Of a DNA stretch of 64,000 bases, positions 45,597 through 56,500 are shown piece after piece. The stretch's first letter is position 1, and each line of letters starts with the position of its first letter. The stretch is from positions 12,152,001 through 12,216,000 of the forward strand of contig OY540810.1 in NCBI GenBank assembly GCA_961205875.1. The letters are read 5' to 3'. Below the pieces are notes generated by a model that made no database searches, was not told the DNA's origin, and worked only from the letters and a program-made list of their open reading frames with translations. Made by a program: the position numbers and the translations under genes. The stretch comes from Sialis fuliginosa (taxonomy: Eukaryota; Arthropoda; Insecta; Megaloptera; Sialidae).

Positions 45597-45714
45597 GCGC
45601 GGATTCGACTCGCACTTGTCCATCTATTTTAAAGAATCTATAATTATGTGGAATTAAAAAAAATATATTTAATATTTTTATTGGGTCCGCGCCTGCCTGC
45701 GTTATCCGGGCCTG
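45597..45714. mobile_element. small hAT-like element (CAGGGCGCGGAT ... CCGGGCCTG)
   Basis: CAGGGCGCGGATTCGA and GCGTTATCCGGGCCTG are an imperfect inverted pair about 118 bp apart, starting and ending as hAT elements do. The flanking 8-mers do not clearly match, so the call is tentative. Confidence 0.4.
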
Positions 45715-46212
45715 AATAAAATACTTCCGCACCTATATGGATTGTTTCTCGAGATATGAGTAATTAATTTTAACAGTGTAACAATACGTATGTCTGTGTA
45801 CGATCTAACAGAACATATGTATGTATAAATTATAATGAATGATTTTCCAAATGTATAATTTATGTCCCCTTTTTAATGGTTGGTCATAAATTTCAGTTAT
45901 TGCGATACAAAAACTCCCATTGTGTTTTAAAACTGTCAGTACTTTAAGTTCATTATACCAGTTACTACAGTAACAACTTTCATTTCACTTTTTTTGGTAC
46001 GCATGATATTTTGATTGGGCCATTTCTAGCTTAATTTTTCAATTTTCTTTTTTTTTCAAATAAAATTAAAATTGTCTCTTTTTTTTAATAATAATTAGGA
46101 TTGTAAATAATGTAATAAATTTATTCTGATTATGGCTGCATTAGTAGCGTTACCAGATTTTTTATGTGGGGGAGGGGGGTGGGGGATTTTTAAGCTAGAG
46201 TATCATTAAAGA

Positions 46213-46510
46213 TCTATCAATACTAATATAATAAATGCGAAAGCGTCTCCGTCTGTCACTTTGTTACCTTTTCACGGCTAAACCGCTGAACCGATCTTGA
46301 CGAAATTTGGCAGGGATATAGCTTGCATACTGAAGAAGGACCAGGAAAAAATGATTAGATAAAAAAAATAGCGCGATAGGTTATACTTTTATAGCGTAGA
46401 CATCTAACGTGCAAATGCGAAACTAAAAACATGTTTTATCGACTATCATAACAGAAATCTGTATTACCTAACCTTTATTCCATATGAACGAAGTCGCGGA
46501 TAACAGCTAG
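46213..46510 (+). mobile_element. Helitron-like element, complete copy
   Basis: It begins TCTATCAATACTAATATAAT after A and ends GGATAACAGCTAG before T, a 298-bp unit. The body has GCTAAACCGCTGAACCGATC, GACGAAATTTGGCAGGG, and CATAACAGAAATCTGTA. Near the 3' end, CGAACGAAGTCGCG provides the short GC-rich hairpin expected 10-12 bases before a Helitron CTAG end. No Rep/helicase is encoded. Confidence 0.75.
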
Positions 46511-47035
46511 TACTACCTTTATACATATACATATAAATAAAGATAAATCTTGAGTGACTGACTCATCAACGCACAACCTTGAACCTGAACCTAGAAACGT
46601 GAAATTCTAGATGTATCTTCCTTTTATAATGTAAGCATCCAGTAAAGAGGAATTTTCCGAAAGTCAACCCTTAAGGGATGGAAAGGGGTGGTAAACATAT
46701 TTTAATTTGTTATGGTAATCGACATAGCAACTTATATTATAAATATCTAATCTCGGTGAAATTCAAGTATTAGGTGTTTTTCTCAATCTCATATTCCTAC
46801 GAAAAAAAAATTTTAACGTAATTTTCTAGAATAAGTCGATTTTTTTTATAATTGATTTAATATATGAAAAAGCAATTTTAAAAGCCGGAACTTATTTCAA
46901 TTAACGTATTTAAAATTAGAAAAAAATCTGCAAACAAGTAAGCCCCCCCCCCCCCCCTCCAACCCTGACGTTTAATGATCTTTCTCCAAAAAAACCTTAC
47001 GTAGTTAAAGGACGTTCCCTAAATGTTATTAAAAT
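46511..47035. other. AT-rich region with poly-C tract, no gene
   Basis: A run of about fifteen C lies at 46943-46958 near CTTACGTAGTTAAAGGACG. Similar poly-C plus TACGTAA arrangements occur at 300-365, 61265-61315, 63040-63070 and 63755-63775. No gene is seen. Confidence 0.4.
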
Positions 47036-47323
47036 GATAATATTACTAATAAATAAAATATTATAATATAAACAAAGTTCCTCGCCGCATCTGTCTGTCT
47101 GTCTGTGCACGATTTTTTTAGTAACTACTGAACGGATGTTGTTCCGGTTTTCACTAATAGATAGAGTATTTTACGAGGAAGGTTTAGGTGTATAATTTAT
47201 AGATATGTTGTGTAAATTTTATCAAGTCGAGAAAAGACAATCGTCAGAGAGATATCTTCACGTGTACTTCGTAAATAGTTATTGTGAAAATAGGTTTTTA
47301 CAGATTAAATTTATATCCCCGCT
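47036..47323 (+). mobile_element. Helitron-like repeat, plus copy, 3' end lost
   Basis: AAACAAAGTTCCTCGCCGC, (TGTC)n, TGCACGATTTTTTTAGTAAC, TTTACGAGGAAGGTTTAGG, and ATTTATATCCCCG follow the family at 12752-13012. It stops just before the GGTAACACCG end. Confidence 0.65.
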
Positions 47324-47779
47324 ATTAATTTATATTTAGAGCGAATAAAGTAGGTTTAAAAAAATATCAAACCCAATACTCATCGATTTATACATAGTAA
47401 TTTCTGCTAACACACATTTTGACTTGAAAAAAAAAACAATGTTCATTGAATATATATTTGTACGCTTGCCTTTTTCAAATGCATTAAAAATAAAACACAT
47501 CGAATTTAGTTTTTATCAAAATCACGTACTTGGGTGTTTTAATCTAATAATTTTCGTACGAACGGGTAAAACCATAAATATTGACTTAAAAAACAAACGT
47601 GCAAAGTGGTAGTCCGTGACAAATTTATTGAGGTTCAAAATTGATCTATTTTCCTCTCTTCTCTTTTACTCTATCTTTTTATTCATTTATACAAATAAGT
47701 TACCTGTGAAATTAATTTGTTTTATTTAGTTAATTAATAAGAACTAATAACTATAAATAATTGTCTTTTATTTATTTTA

Positions 47780-48045
47780 CTAGCGCACTGGACCCGGTGT
47801 TACCCGGGATATAAATTTAATCTGTAATAAACCTATTAAATATTGTTTTTACTTATTACTTTCTATTTACGAAACGCACGCTATTCGACGTTTGTTCTTT
47901 CTGACTTGATGTTTACACAAAATATCTACAAATTATACATACACTAAACCGTCCTCGTGAAACACACAGATGTGAAATACGCAGATGAAAACCGGAATAA
48001 AATCCGTTCAGTTGCTACTAAGAAAATCGTGCACAGATAGACAGA
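47780..48045 (-). mobile_element. Helitron-like repeat, minus copy with intact 3' end
   Basis: It opens with CTAGCGCACTGGACCCGG after A, which reversed is a 3' end in CTAG. GGTGTTACCCGGG forms part of a hairpin. It then follows the family in reverse: ATTTAATCTGTAATAAACC, ACACAAAATATCTACAAATT, GAAAACCGGAATAAAATCC, and AAAATCGTGCACAGATAG. Confidence 0.7.
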
Positions 48046-48482
48046 TTTTTCACGTCGGATCAAATAAGTTCAATTACAACCCTTCATCTGCGACAGACTT
48101 TCCTTTTACATCAATTCTTAAAAACATTACGGTTATAATATATTTTATAATTATAAGGTAAAAAATTATCATATTTAGTGATTTTTGCATTTACAAATTG
48201 AGATTAAGTTTGGAATTAACATTATTCATGATTTGAAAACAATTGATTAACTAATTATGGTTAATTTTGCTTTATGCTACCCGAGGTTTATGTATAAAAT
48301 CCTATGAAAATTAGCTTTATATTTTTATGCTAAAAAAAATTCAGAACCGGAAATCCAAATTTGTTTACAAACTTTCTTATTTATGTGCGGCCCTTGGAAG
48401 ATTTTAAGTCGTTAATGCAACCCTTGGTGCGATTTGGGTTAGCTAAAAGATCTTACATCATAAAAGGAGTTATCGCTTCTGA

Positions 48483-49200
48483 TTTTTTTTTCTTCCATCT
48501 TCTGAAAGAAATGGAAGTATTGTAATTTGTAATATCGTCGAAAAATTGTATCCGAGATAAGAACAGATTCTGATTGTACTACCTTCAAAACTAAAAGAAA
48601 AGTTGATTTCCGCATGGCGGCTGTGTGTGTTTTTGCTAACTTGAAAATCTTTACAATTTTTAGTAATTTTAATTTTAATTACCTTTTTTTCAATGTCAGC
48701 AATTTTACACTTTTTACTAATTATAATGAATAATAAGTGTAAAATTAGTTTGCAATGAAAAAAAGTGTTCAATTTTTGTATATTTTACATTTTTTTTCTT
48801 GCTCACCCCAATTTTTACGCTGCCGATGGGGTCTCGGGGCACTAACCCGATTGCCCCGGTGGTAGTTACGGCCCTGTTTCTGTGTGTGTCTGGATGTAGA
48901 ATTTTCTTTCGTTTACGATAACTACTGTAAAAATGCACCGATCTGAATTATTTTTGGCGAAAATCTTTGTCTTTGTCAGTACTTCAAATCTATTGATTTT
49001 GGTGCTAATCGAATTAGGGGTTTAAGAAATATTCGAATTTTTATCGTCTAAAAAGTGAATGTTGCGAATATTATCTCACTAATTTTGATAAGACTTGGTA
49101 CATTTCTAGTTCAATTGAACCTAAATAACATTTATTTTTTGCACGTGCCTAAACAACTATCGAAGGGGTGAAAACCTCATAAATTAATTTTTTTAAACTG
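48483..49200 (+). repeat. dispersed repeat with TCTGAAAGAAATGGAAGTAT, copy 2, with hAT insert
   Basis: Same order as 20400-20890: TTCTGAAAGAAATGGAAGTA, TTTCCGCATGGCGGCTGTG, then the inserted hAT (48631-48876), then GATGTAGAATTTTCTTTCG, AAAATGCACCGATCTGAATT, and GAAGGGGTGAAAA. No TIRs surround it, unlike copy 1. The minus frames here (48470-48938) are chance. Confidence 0.7.
48631..48876. mobile_element. hAT element (CAGGGCCGTAACTA ends), copy 2, left end lost
   Basis: The right end TGGTAGTTACGGCCCTG matches copy 1 (10086-10436), as do the AACTTGAAAAT, TTTAGTAATTTTAATTTTAA and AATAAGTGTAAAATT blocks. The left TIR is gone, and host sequence (TGTGTGTGT) meets the interior directly. Confidence 0.7.
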
Positions 49201-49484
49201 AAATTTACAATAACCCAATGATCCCCTCATTATGACCTACACTGTCCATGTATACATATTTATTATGGAGCGGTTGCGAGTGGATAAAAATAAATTGAAA
49301 TGCAGTGTATTCACTCAATAGAAATAATATTGGTTTTCGAAATACAGGTTCCTTTATCAAATATTAACTCAAGTATAACATGCCGTGTTTACCAGACTTT
49401 TTATTTTTATGTATTTCAATGTACATATGTAGATGTTTATGATTTTATAATGCACTCACAATTAGTTTTAAATATTCTAGAAGA

Positions 49485-49575
49485 GCTCTGAAAATGTCCC
49501 CTGTAATGCATGACGAAACGTTGGCCAATAACACGACGAAATTGACGCGGCTTATACCCAGAAACCAAGATTCAG
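49485..49575 (+). mobile_element. CGAAACGTTGG repeat (Penelope-like), single unit
   Basis: AGAAGAGCTCTGAAAATGTC, TGACGAAACGTTGGCCAATA, ACACGACGAAATTGACGCGG, and TTATACCCAGAAACCAAG follow the minus unit at 39885-39948 over about 75 bp. The overlapping short frames on both strands are chance. Confidence 0.55.
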
Positions 49576-49654
49576 TTGTAATTTTTATTTTATCAATAAA
49601 ATATAGGTCATTTTTATCAAATCTAATGAAATACTTTTTTAATTCAAATAAAAA

Positions 49655-50347
49655 AATAATCATCTTCCAAGTAAACGTGCAGTGCTTCCTCGTGCTAAAT
49701 TCACCAAAGGTAGTTAATTATTGAAAAATTTAAATAAAACCCGATAGTGTTCAGATAAATTGCCTGGCATTGGTTAACTATTTAATTTTTATACAATTTT
49801 ACTAAAAAGTATTAGTTCTTAAAACGCACCTGGTTATTTTTTCGTATATTTTAAATTTTTTGACAATTTCAATCTAAATCTAAATATATGCAAACGTCAA
49901 AATGGCATTTAAAACGTCAAAATGATATTTATTATGTCAAAGTAAATATCAATTTAAAAAAAACAAATACGATTTTCTAAGCAAATTGTAAACCTATATT
50001 ATAGGAAATTGAATGCTCTACAAAAAAGATACTATACAATTTTCACGTAACATGTTTCGTTCTCGAGATATCTTGAAAAAATAAATATTTTGGGATATCA
50101 CCCCTCCCCCTTACACACGATTTTTAAATGGAACCGTCCTCAAGCCAGACCCAATCATCTATGATGATACATATCATATGAGTAATGAGTGTGACAAAGA
50201 TTCAGGGGACAGACACACACACACAGACAGACAGACACGGAACGAAAAGTATTTGTCTTGATCTGAAACGGAAAGATCAATTTAAAATCGGAGAATAATT
50301 TTTTTGTCTCATTTTAATTTTAAAACGATCAATATTGGGAGGAAGCA
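49655..50347 (-). mobile_element. TTTTGCTTCC-family repeat, near-complete, minus
   Basis: Reversed relative of 32763-33478: CAGTGCTTCCTCGTGC near the start, then TTAATTATTGAAAAATTTAA, CGTCAAAATGGCATTTAAAA units (about three), TTCTCGAGATATCTTGAAAA, CCTCAAGCCAGACCCAA, an ACAGACAG tract, and GAGGAAGCAATATC at the end. The copy has about three minisatellite units. Confidence 0.7.
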
Positions 50348-50446
50348 ATATCTATCGTTTACTTTTCGATTGGTCTTATTCGACATTTCTCTTATGTACA
50401 AACACACGCACACACACACATGACGACACATACATACGTAATAGAA

Positions 50447-50735
50447 ACATGTGAGCATGTGTGTGTGTACGTAGATTACAAATGACTCGATCGGCAAGTC
50501 CTAACATGGGCACGAACCCGCGGCTCGCGGTCAACCGCGTTCGACCGGTTTGTTTTCCGGTGAGCTCTGGCCGACAGACAGACAGACAGAAAGACGAGAG
50601 AGAAATCAAACGTGACAATAACTCACCTGACACCGCAAATCAATGGAACGTACGTCGTCGTCTTCTGCATTTATACCGACGACCATGCAGAGTTGCCGTT
50701 CCCACAGTGTTAAGAATGTTGAGAATTAATCATAG
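50447..50735 (+). other. GC-richer unique block with donor-like site
   Basis: This block (AACCCGCGGCTCGCGGTCAA, CGACGACCATGCAGAG) contrasts with its surroundings and has no copy elsewhere in the window. A TTTTCCG|GTGAGC at 50553-50565 resembles a splice donor. A 102-codon frame (50461-50769) crosses an ACAGACAG tract and runs into the next element's TIR, so I do not call it a gene. It could be an exon or CpG-rich regulatory DNA. Confidence 0.25.
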
Positions 50736-50739
50736 AGTA

Positions 50740-51029
50740 CGTTTACACAGCGCTTTTATTCCGGTTTAACTATAGTCGTCAGTTAAAATATGGTTAAAAC
50801 GCCTGAGATGAAGAGATGGAAAACAAAAGAAACGTGATTCGTGGGACGTAAAAGAGACAAAATATTTTTGAAATTTCTTGTTGGTACACTATCGAACTTG
50901 TAGCGTATTTCAAATCGGAATTATAATTTCAGTTGACGTCACTTATTCTCGTATGTGTAAACAGCACCACTTAAAACGGTTTAACTACATCGGTTATAAT
51001 AAAACCGGAATAACAGCGCTGTGTAAACG
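50740..51029. mobile_element. TA-flanked TIR element (CGTTTACACAGCGCT ends)
   Basis: It begins CGTTTACACAGCGCTTTTAT after TA (50738-50739) and ends AACAGCGCTGTGTAAACG before TA (51030-51031). CCGGTTTAAC and its reverse lie inside each end. A further TGTGTAAACAGCACCACTT block at about 50955 repeats the end motif. It is 290 bp and non-coding. Confidence 0.85.
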
Positions 51030-51224
51030 TATAAACGTCATTGTGATAGCGTATAAACTCTCAGCGGTTAACAAATGCCAATCACAACCGGAAGTTAAAT
51101 ATATAGAAATAAATAAAATCGACTTTAATTTCGTTCGATTCAAAGTTGTAAAGATAAAAAATAAATAAAACACACTGCATTTAATTTATTTATGTCGCTT
51201 TTTGATTTTTTTTTTATTAAAAAA

Positions 51225-51420
51225 AACCGACTTCAAAATAAACCCTAAAAACACTGAAAAGTATTTAATAATTAAATTTTGCAGTTTTTCTTTTTTTTTA
51301 GTTTTTCCCCTCCTTTTTTGAAGTCTATGATCAGATTCTGATACAATTTAAATATTAATTATATTAAAAAATATATACTTTTTAAAAACATTCTCCTTTT
51401 TTAAGTCAATTAAAAATATA
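51225..51420. mobile_element. LINE-tail-like fragment
   Basis: ACCGACTTCAAAATAAACC, GCAGTTTTTC, TTTTTGAAGTCTATGATCAG, GATTCTGATACAATTT and TTTTTTAAGTCAATTAAAA follow the repeat at 4641-5890, with a deletion in the middle. Confidence 0.5.
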
Positions 51421-51640
51421 TGCGTCGTTCTTGAGATATTTTGAAAAAATAATATTTTTGGGACGCCACTGTGATTACCTACTAACCAAACCCAACCATG
51501 AGTTATGCGTGTGACAAGGATTCGAGAGACAGACAGACAGATAAGGAACAAAAATCAAATCAAGTAAAGATTTTCAAATCGGAGAACAATTTTTATTCTG
51601 CTTTGATAAATGATCACATAGCTTCCCCTTTCCTTCAGGT
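51421..51640 (-). mobile_element. TTTTGCTTCC-family repeat, partial, minus
   Basis: CGTTCTTGAGATATTTTGAA, TGAGTTATGCGTGTGACAAG, ACAGACAGACAGA, and TTCAAATCGGAGAACAAT match the reversed first half of the family. The start block beyond it is worn (ACATAGCTTCCCC). Confidence 0.6.
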
Positions 51641-51825
51641 ATGGAAAGGAAGTAATTTCACTATTTTTTTGTTTTTGAGTTAGTGTCTACAGACAGACAG
51701 ACAGACATGGTAAAAAATATATTTCCTTCAAAGCTGGAACTCGAAAAAATCAACTTAACAATACTTATTTACTATCATTTGTATTTCATTCTTATGGTCG
51801 TATAATAAAGTAATAAAAAAATGGC

Positions 51826-52110
51826 ATGATAAGGTCCCGTAGTCATTGTCACTAACATTCTCTTTCGAAATGATCTACAATAATCTACATTTCTACAATA
51901 AAAAGTGCATTTTTTACGTTGTTCGTTATAATTTTCATTGAAAGTAGTCGTTGTTGGATTTTAGGAGATCTATCTAATGGTTTTAGTGAAAAAAAATAAC
52001 TCCATAAAAGGGAGGTCAAAAACAATTTTTTTTTTTTAAATCTCATAATTTCTGTTTTTGAGTCATTAATACGCCCGTATACTAAATTTCGTATTACTAT
52101 GGTTTTTATT
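51826..52110 (-). mobile_element. long dispersed repeat, minus fragment
   Basis: GGTCCCGTAGTCATTGTCAC, TATAATTTTCATTGAAAGTA, AGATCTATCTAATGG, and ACGCCCGTATACTAAATTTC match the reversed family at 25253-25912, with shortened spacing. Confidence 0.55.
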
Positions 52111-52926
52111 AATTTATTTGTGTAATTTTTATTTTATTATTAGTTTTTTATGCATATACGTATTTGTTCTGGCTTTCCGGAGGCCCCCTTCGTGCAGGAC
52201 TTACCCGTATTGCGGGCTCTGCGAGCTCAATTCCTACGCCACTGACTATAAGAGTTCCTTGTTTTCTACGAAACCCTAAAAATACAATTTAATATTCAAA
52301 AATAAAATATCATATTTAATTCATTCACATTATAATAAAAGTTTTATGAAAATTATATTTCAAAAGTTTGATATAACATTTAAATTCAATTTGAATTTTC
52401 CGAACAAACATTTGACATTGTTTGCGCCTTCGACATTTCTGTCATTCAAATTCAACATCTTTAACAAACAACCTAATGAAATTGTTTCAGAAACATTAAT
52501 TCAAACTTATTAAAGCATTCTGCTTTTTACGTTTTCCACTTTGATAATAAATATGAATTTTATTTTTCAAACGTTAAACTTAAAAACTTTTATAAATGTT
52601 TTCATAAAACTTTGTTTTAAAACTGCAAAATCAGCGGTCTTAAAACTTTATAAATATAATTAAGTTAGTAATTTATACTTATAATGATATTTTTAGATGT
52701 TCTTATATTATACTCGGAATTATAAATAAATGTGATTTCTAACAAACTTAGTTTTTAGATTAAATCGGGGCAAATTAGAAAAAAGAGTTTTAGATAAAAT
52801 TTCTAGAAAATATTATTTTCTATAATTTTTATTCCGTTTAATTTTTTTTATCTTTTATTTGTTAACCAGAAAGATTGTTTTATATAATAATAATAATTAG
52901 AAACACGTACACCGTACACTCAATTA
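52111..52926. other. AT-rich region with one hAT-like end, no gene
   Basis: CGAGCTCAATTCCTACGCCACTG-like sequence at about 52225-52246 is a reversed hAT end of the CAGTGGCGTAGGAA kind, with GC-rich DNA to its left (52180-52225). No partner is seen. The rest is low in complexity. Confidence 0.4.
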
Positions 52927-53162
52927 GAGATACTCCAATAAGAATTATGACAACGTCGCCATTTTTAACCAAATTGGCAGTGACACGATTTATTCAAAAT
53001 TTAATTTATAATATAAAATATATTTATTTAATGATATTGTTTAATAATAAATCATTATAATTATAATAATAAAATCTTAAAATAAGGCTGTGAGTGAGAC
53101 TTGGCTACTACAATCAATCATAAATCGATTCGGGCTGTCAGAACTCTTATTATGAGTATCTC
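52927..53162. mobile_element. TA-flanked TIR element (GAGATACTC ends), copy 2
   Basis: It begins GAGATACTCCAATAAGAATT and ends CTCTTATTATGAGTATCTC, with TA at 52925-52926 and 53163-53164. It is the reverse of copy 1 (42536-42770), 236 bp long, and shares the GACAACGTCGCCATTTTT and GAGTGAGACTTGGCTACT blocks. It abuts the outer edge of the large palindrome. The frame 52875-53060 is chance. Confidence 0.9.
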
Positions 53163-53414
53163 TAGAAGTGGGGGGTTAATTTGTAGATTGATTTAATTAA
53201 GAACAAAGGGCAAATATTCAGGATATAAATAGAGTGTTACGTATTAATTATTTAATTATTTAAATTAGGTCTGCAGTAAGACACGGACCGTGAATTTTGT
53301 TGGTAATTTTGATATTTTATATCGTGAACGTTTGTAATCGTGAGTCAAAATAAAACAGTCTGTAGGAGGTGAATTATTATCTCGATTCAAATACATATTT
53401 TTAATTAATCTGCC

Positions 53415-53705
53415 AAGTAAATGCACAGTACTTCCTCGTGCTAAATTCACCGAAAGTAGTTATTGAACGATTTTAAATATAAACTGATAAAGTATTTAAA
53501 TAAATTGCCTGATATTGGTTAACCATTAAATTTTTATACAGTTTTATTAAAAAATATTAGTTCGAAATTTTTCTTAATATACACCTGGTTATTTTTTCGT
53601 ATATTTTTAATTTTATGACAATTTCAATCTAAATTTAAATTTTTCACGCCAAAATGACATTTAAACCGTCAAAATGACATTTAATATGTCAAAGTAAATA
53701 GTGGA
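53415..53705 (-). mobile_element. TTTTGCTTCC-family segment in left arm
   Basis: Reversed final half of the family: CCAAGTAAATGCACAGTACT, TCCTCGTGCTAAATTCACC, TTGCCTGATATTGGTTAACC, and three units of CGTCAAAATGACATTTAA. It stops at the minisatellite, and the following GTGGATTGAAAAACTT is unrelated. Confidence 0.7.
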
Positions 53706-54351
53706 TTGAAAAACTTCCCCCCCCCCTCCCGAATTTGTCAATATAGATTATTTAACTTAACAACTGAGATACATAAAAAAAGTTACATAAAACTACAAAA
53801 CAATGTTAAATACTCCCCCGAATTTTTTTTCTGAGTGCGCCATTGATCTCTACACTAAATATTATTACGTATAAGAAAGTACCGTGATATCATGGCAGAT
53901 TTTTTCAATACAATGAATCGTTTTCAAGATTTAAAAAAAAATGATGTATGTAAAAGTTTAGTGTTGGTCACACTTTTTTTTATTTATTGAAATAAATATT
54001 TCTCACATTAATTATATGTTTTCTTTTGTTTTAGATACAAGGAATTATCGTTAAGATGTTAATATGTAAGTAATAAACTTTAATACTTATCTTAATCTAT
54101 GTAGATTATACCATAGACATAGACTGCGCCTTAGATTAGAAAAAATTATGGATACATAACAACCAACGCTAGTCCGTATTTGATACTGTTACCAAAACTT
54201 TACGGCGGCCATCTTTTTTTAAATGTCAATTTATAATATACAAATATGTTTTAAATTAGAATTTGATATGTACGAGAGATGAACGTTTTCTCTGTTAATC
54301 AATTATTACCATCGAAATACTTTTAAAGATAATATAAAACATTTATTATTA

Positions 54352-54745
54352 ATTAAAATCGTGTGTAAGGAGGAGGGGTGACACCCAAAATATTAATTTT
54401 ATCAAGATATCTCAAGAACGACCAAGTTACGTGAAAATTTTATAGAATCTTTTTTGTAGAACATTCAATTTCCTATAATATGGGTTACAACGTTTGTTGT
54501 AAAATATTTCTTTACAAAGATTTATCTCAATTTGCTTTAAAAAATCGTCATTTGTTTTTTTAAATGTCTTTAAAAAAATTTCAGAATATTTTTTAGTAAA
54601 ATTGTATAAAATTTAAATGGTTAACCAATGGCAGGCAATTCATCAGAATACTTTATCGGTTTTTATTTAAATTGTTCAATAATTAACTACCTATACCTTT
54701 GATGAATTAAGCACGAGAAAGCATTTACTTGGCAGATGATTAAAA
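54352..54745 (+). mobile_element. TTTTGCTTCC-family segment in right arm
   Basis: Plus-strand part of the family from AAATCGTGTGTAAGGAGG through CAAGATATCTCAAGAACG, TATAATATGGGTTACAACG, and TTAACCAATGGCAGGCAATT to TTTACTTGGCAGATGA. No minisatellite units are left. It is longer than the left-arm segment. Confidence 0.7.
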
Positions 54746-54820
54746 AAAATTTTATACTTACTTTAAAAATATGTATTCGAATCGAGATAATAATTCAACC
54801 CCTACAGACAGTTTTATTTT

Positions 54821-55147
54821 TGTCCGGTATTATAAAGGAGCTAGCAAATTTGCTAGCTAGCAAGCACTTTCAAATGGGGTATTAATTATGTGATAGTATC
54901 TATGGATTAGCTATAAAATTTAGAGCAGTGATTCTACAACGTATTGTAACACAGTTAGCGACTCTGACCGTACAAATAATCTTCATAATATCGCCACTGT
55001 TTTAATACTGTTGGTATTTACATACCACACGTGCGCGAAAATTGTCAAACATTTCATGAAACTAAAGGAGAACTGTCAGATAGGTTAAAAACCTCATTTA
55101 AAAGTTCTTGCTAGCAAATTTTGTTAGCTCCTTTATAATACCGGACA
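54821..55147. mobile_element. TIR element (TGTCCGGTATTATAAAGG ends), 3-bp duplication
   Basis: The first 23 bases are a perfect inverted repeat of the last 23: TGTCCGGTATTATAAAGG, then AGCTA, and the reverse. TTT lies on each side (54818-54820, 55148-55150). The left arm of the palindrome carries the uninterrupted site, reading GAGTCAAAATAAAAC, so one AAA was duplicated on insertion. The 327-bp element has GCTAGC-rich subterminal repeats. The 3-bp duplication is closest to PIF/Harbinger, but the TIR is not one I can assign. Confidence 0.92.
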
Positions 55148-55228
55148 TTTGACTCACAATTACAAACTTTCATGATATAATATTTCAAAATTACTTTAAA
55201 AAATCACGGCCTGCGTCTTACTACAAAC

Positions 55229-56500
55229 TAGGGCATACAAAAACCCGATAAAATTACAAAAACCGGTTTTCGGTTTTTTCATAAAGTGAAAAACCGGTTA
55301 ACCGGTTTTTAGTCGGGTTTTTCAATTAAGTTTAAAAAATATTTTAAACTATTTAAATAAAATAATAAATTAATATTAAAAAAATAAAATTTATTTAACT
55401 ATACCTTTTCAAGTTCAAATTGAGACTATTCAATTTCAAATTGGGAACAATCAATTTCAAAATTGAGACTATTCAATTTCAAACTGTAAATAATCAATTT
55501 CAAACTGAGATTTATCAATTTCAAATTGAGAACTATTAATTTTAAATTAGTAAAATTAGTTTAAAAGCTAGTATTAAAAGTGATCTAGGTGAAGACAGTA
55601 AATATGACTCAAACTGAGTTTCGATTACAGTAACTAAAAAATATTGTACGAGAAAATATTACGAAAATTATTGTTAATTATATCCGATATGTCACTCATG
55701 ATATATAATATATATGATGTTAATTTGGACAATAGTAAATAATTGAGGGCCTGATTTTAAATAAAATTAAGAAATTAAAAATCATTAATATATGTTAACA
55801 TAATTAATTAATATTCGTAACAATAATAAGTTAAATAATAATTGTAACAGTGGCCCCTATATGAGTGCGTTGGGGGGGGGGGGGGGCGAGGCTCTAGCCT
55901 GGGGGTCTAGGACTAAGAGGTATCTGACCCGGCGAGCAAAAATAAAAGTCAGTGAATGGTATATTGACGTATTTAAATTATTAATTGAAGGGCCGAAAAA
56001 AAGCCTGGCAAAAATTTCTTATAGGGTCCGCCAACAATTCCAATCTGAGGGCTCGTGATAGTATGTGGAGGCCATAATCGCAGCTATAGCAAATATATTT
56101 TGTATTATAATACATTATATTATATTGAAATAAATTATTTATTTATTTTCATCTCAAATATGGAATTTACAATTCCCAATTTGAAATTGATTAGTCTAAA
56201 TTTGAACTTATACATTTCACGAATGACCCTCAAATTCCATTTACTCCGCTATAATATTTTTATTTACACATTGCGCGTTAGTTTATAGATGTCACCCTTT
56301 TTTTAATTTAAATAAATTCACAACATAAATACTTCATGGATAACAGTAAAAAAATAGAATTATTTGTCACTTAAAGAAACAAAAAAATATATATATAATT
56401 GACTTTCGGTTTTTCGGGAAAAAACCGGTTTTACGGTTTTAGTAAATTTTGACAAAAAACCGGTTAACCGGTTACGGTTAAAACCGGTTTGTATGCCCTA
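55229..56500. mobile_element. hAT element (TAGGGCATACAAA ends) with CCGGTT arrays
   Basis: TIRs TAGGGCATACAAA and TTTGTATGCCCTA are flanked by an exact 8-bp duplication, CTACAAAC, at 55221-55228 and 56501-56508. Each subterminal 100 bp holds several CCGGTT/AACCGG motifs, including GGTTAACCGG palindromes. The 1272-bp interior has a tandem array (55417-55550) and a G tract with GC-rich DNA at 55860-56080. The 65-codon frame at 55861-56058 begins in the G tract and shows no transposase motif. Confidence 0.93.
55417..55550 (+). repeat. tandem ~25-bp units with CAATTTCAAATTG
   Basis: About five imperfect units of a CAATTTCAAATTGAGA-like phrase, spaced 22-28 bp, lie inside the hAT element. The core CAATTTCAAATTG is itself a near-palindrome. 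A reversed worn trace occurs at about 56170-56205 (CCCAATTTGAAATTGATTAG). Confidence 0.8.

Noticed and set aside
45590-45640. tRNA B-box-like GGATTCGACTC
   Set aside because: No A box or cloverleaf; the word is part of a hAT-like end.
50461-50769. 102-codon plus-strand open frame
   Set aside because: It translates an ACAGACAG tract and enters the TIR of the element at 50740; frames overlap it on the minus strand as well.
55861-56058. 65-codon frame inside the CCGGTT hAT as a possible transposase piece
   Set aside because: It starts in a G tract and shows no RW, dimerisation or other hAT transposase motif.
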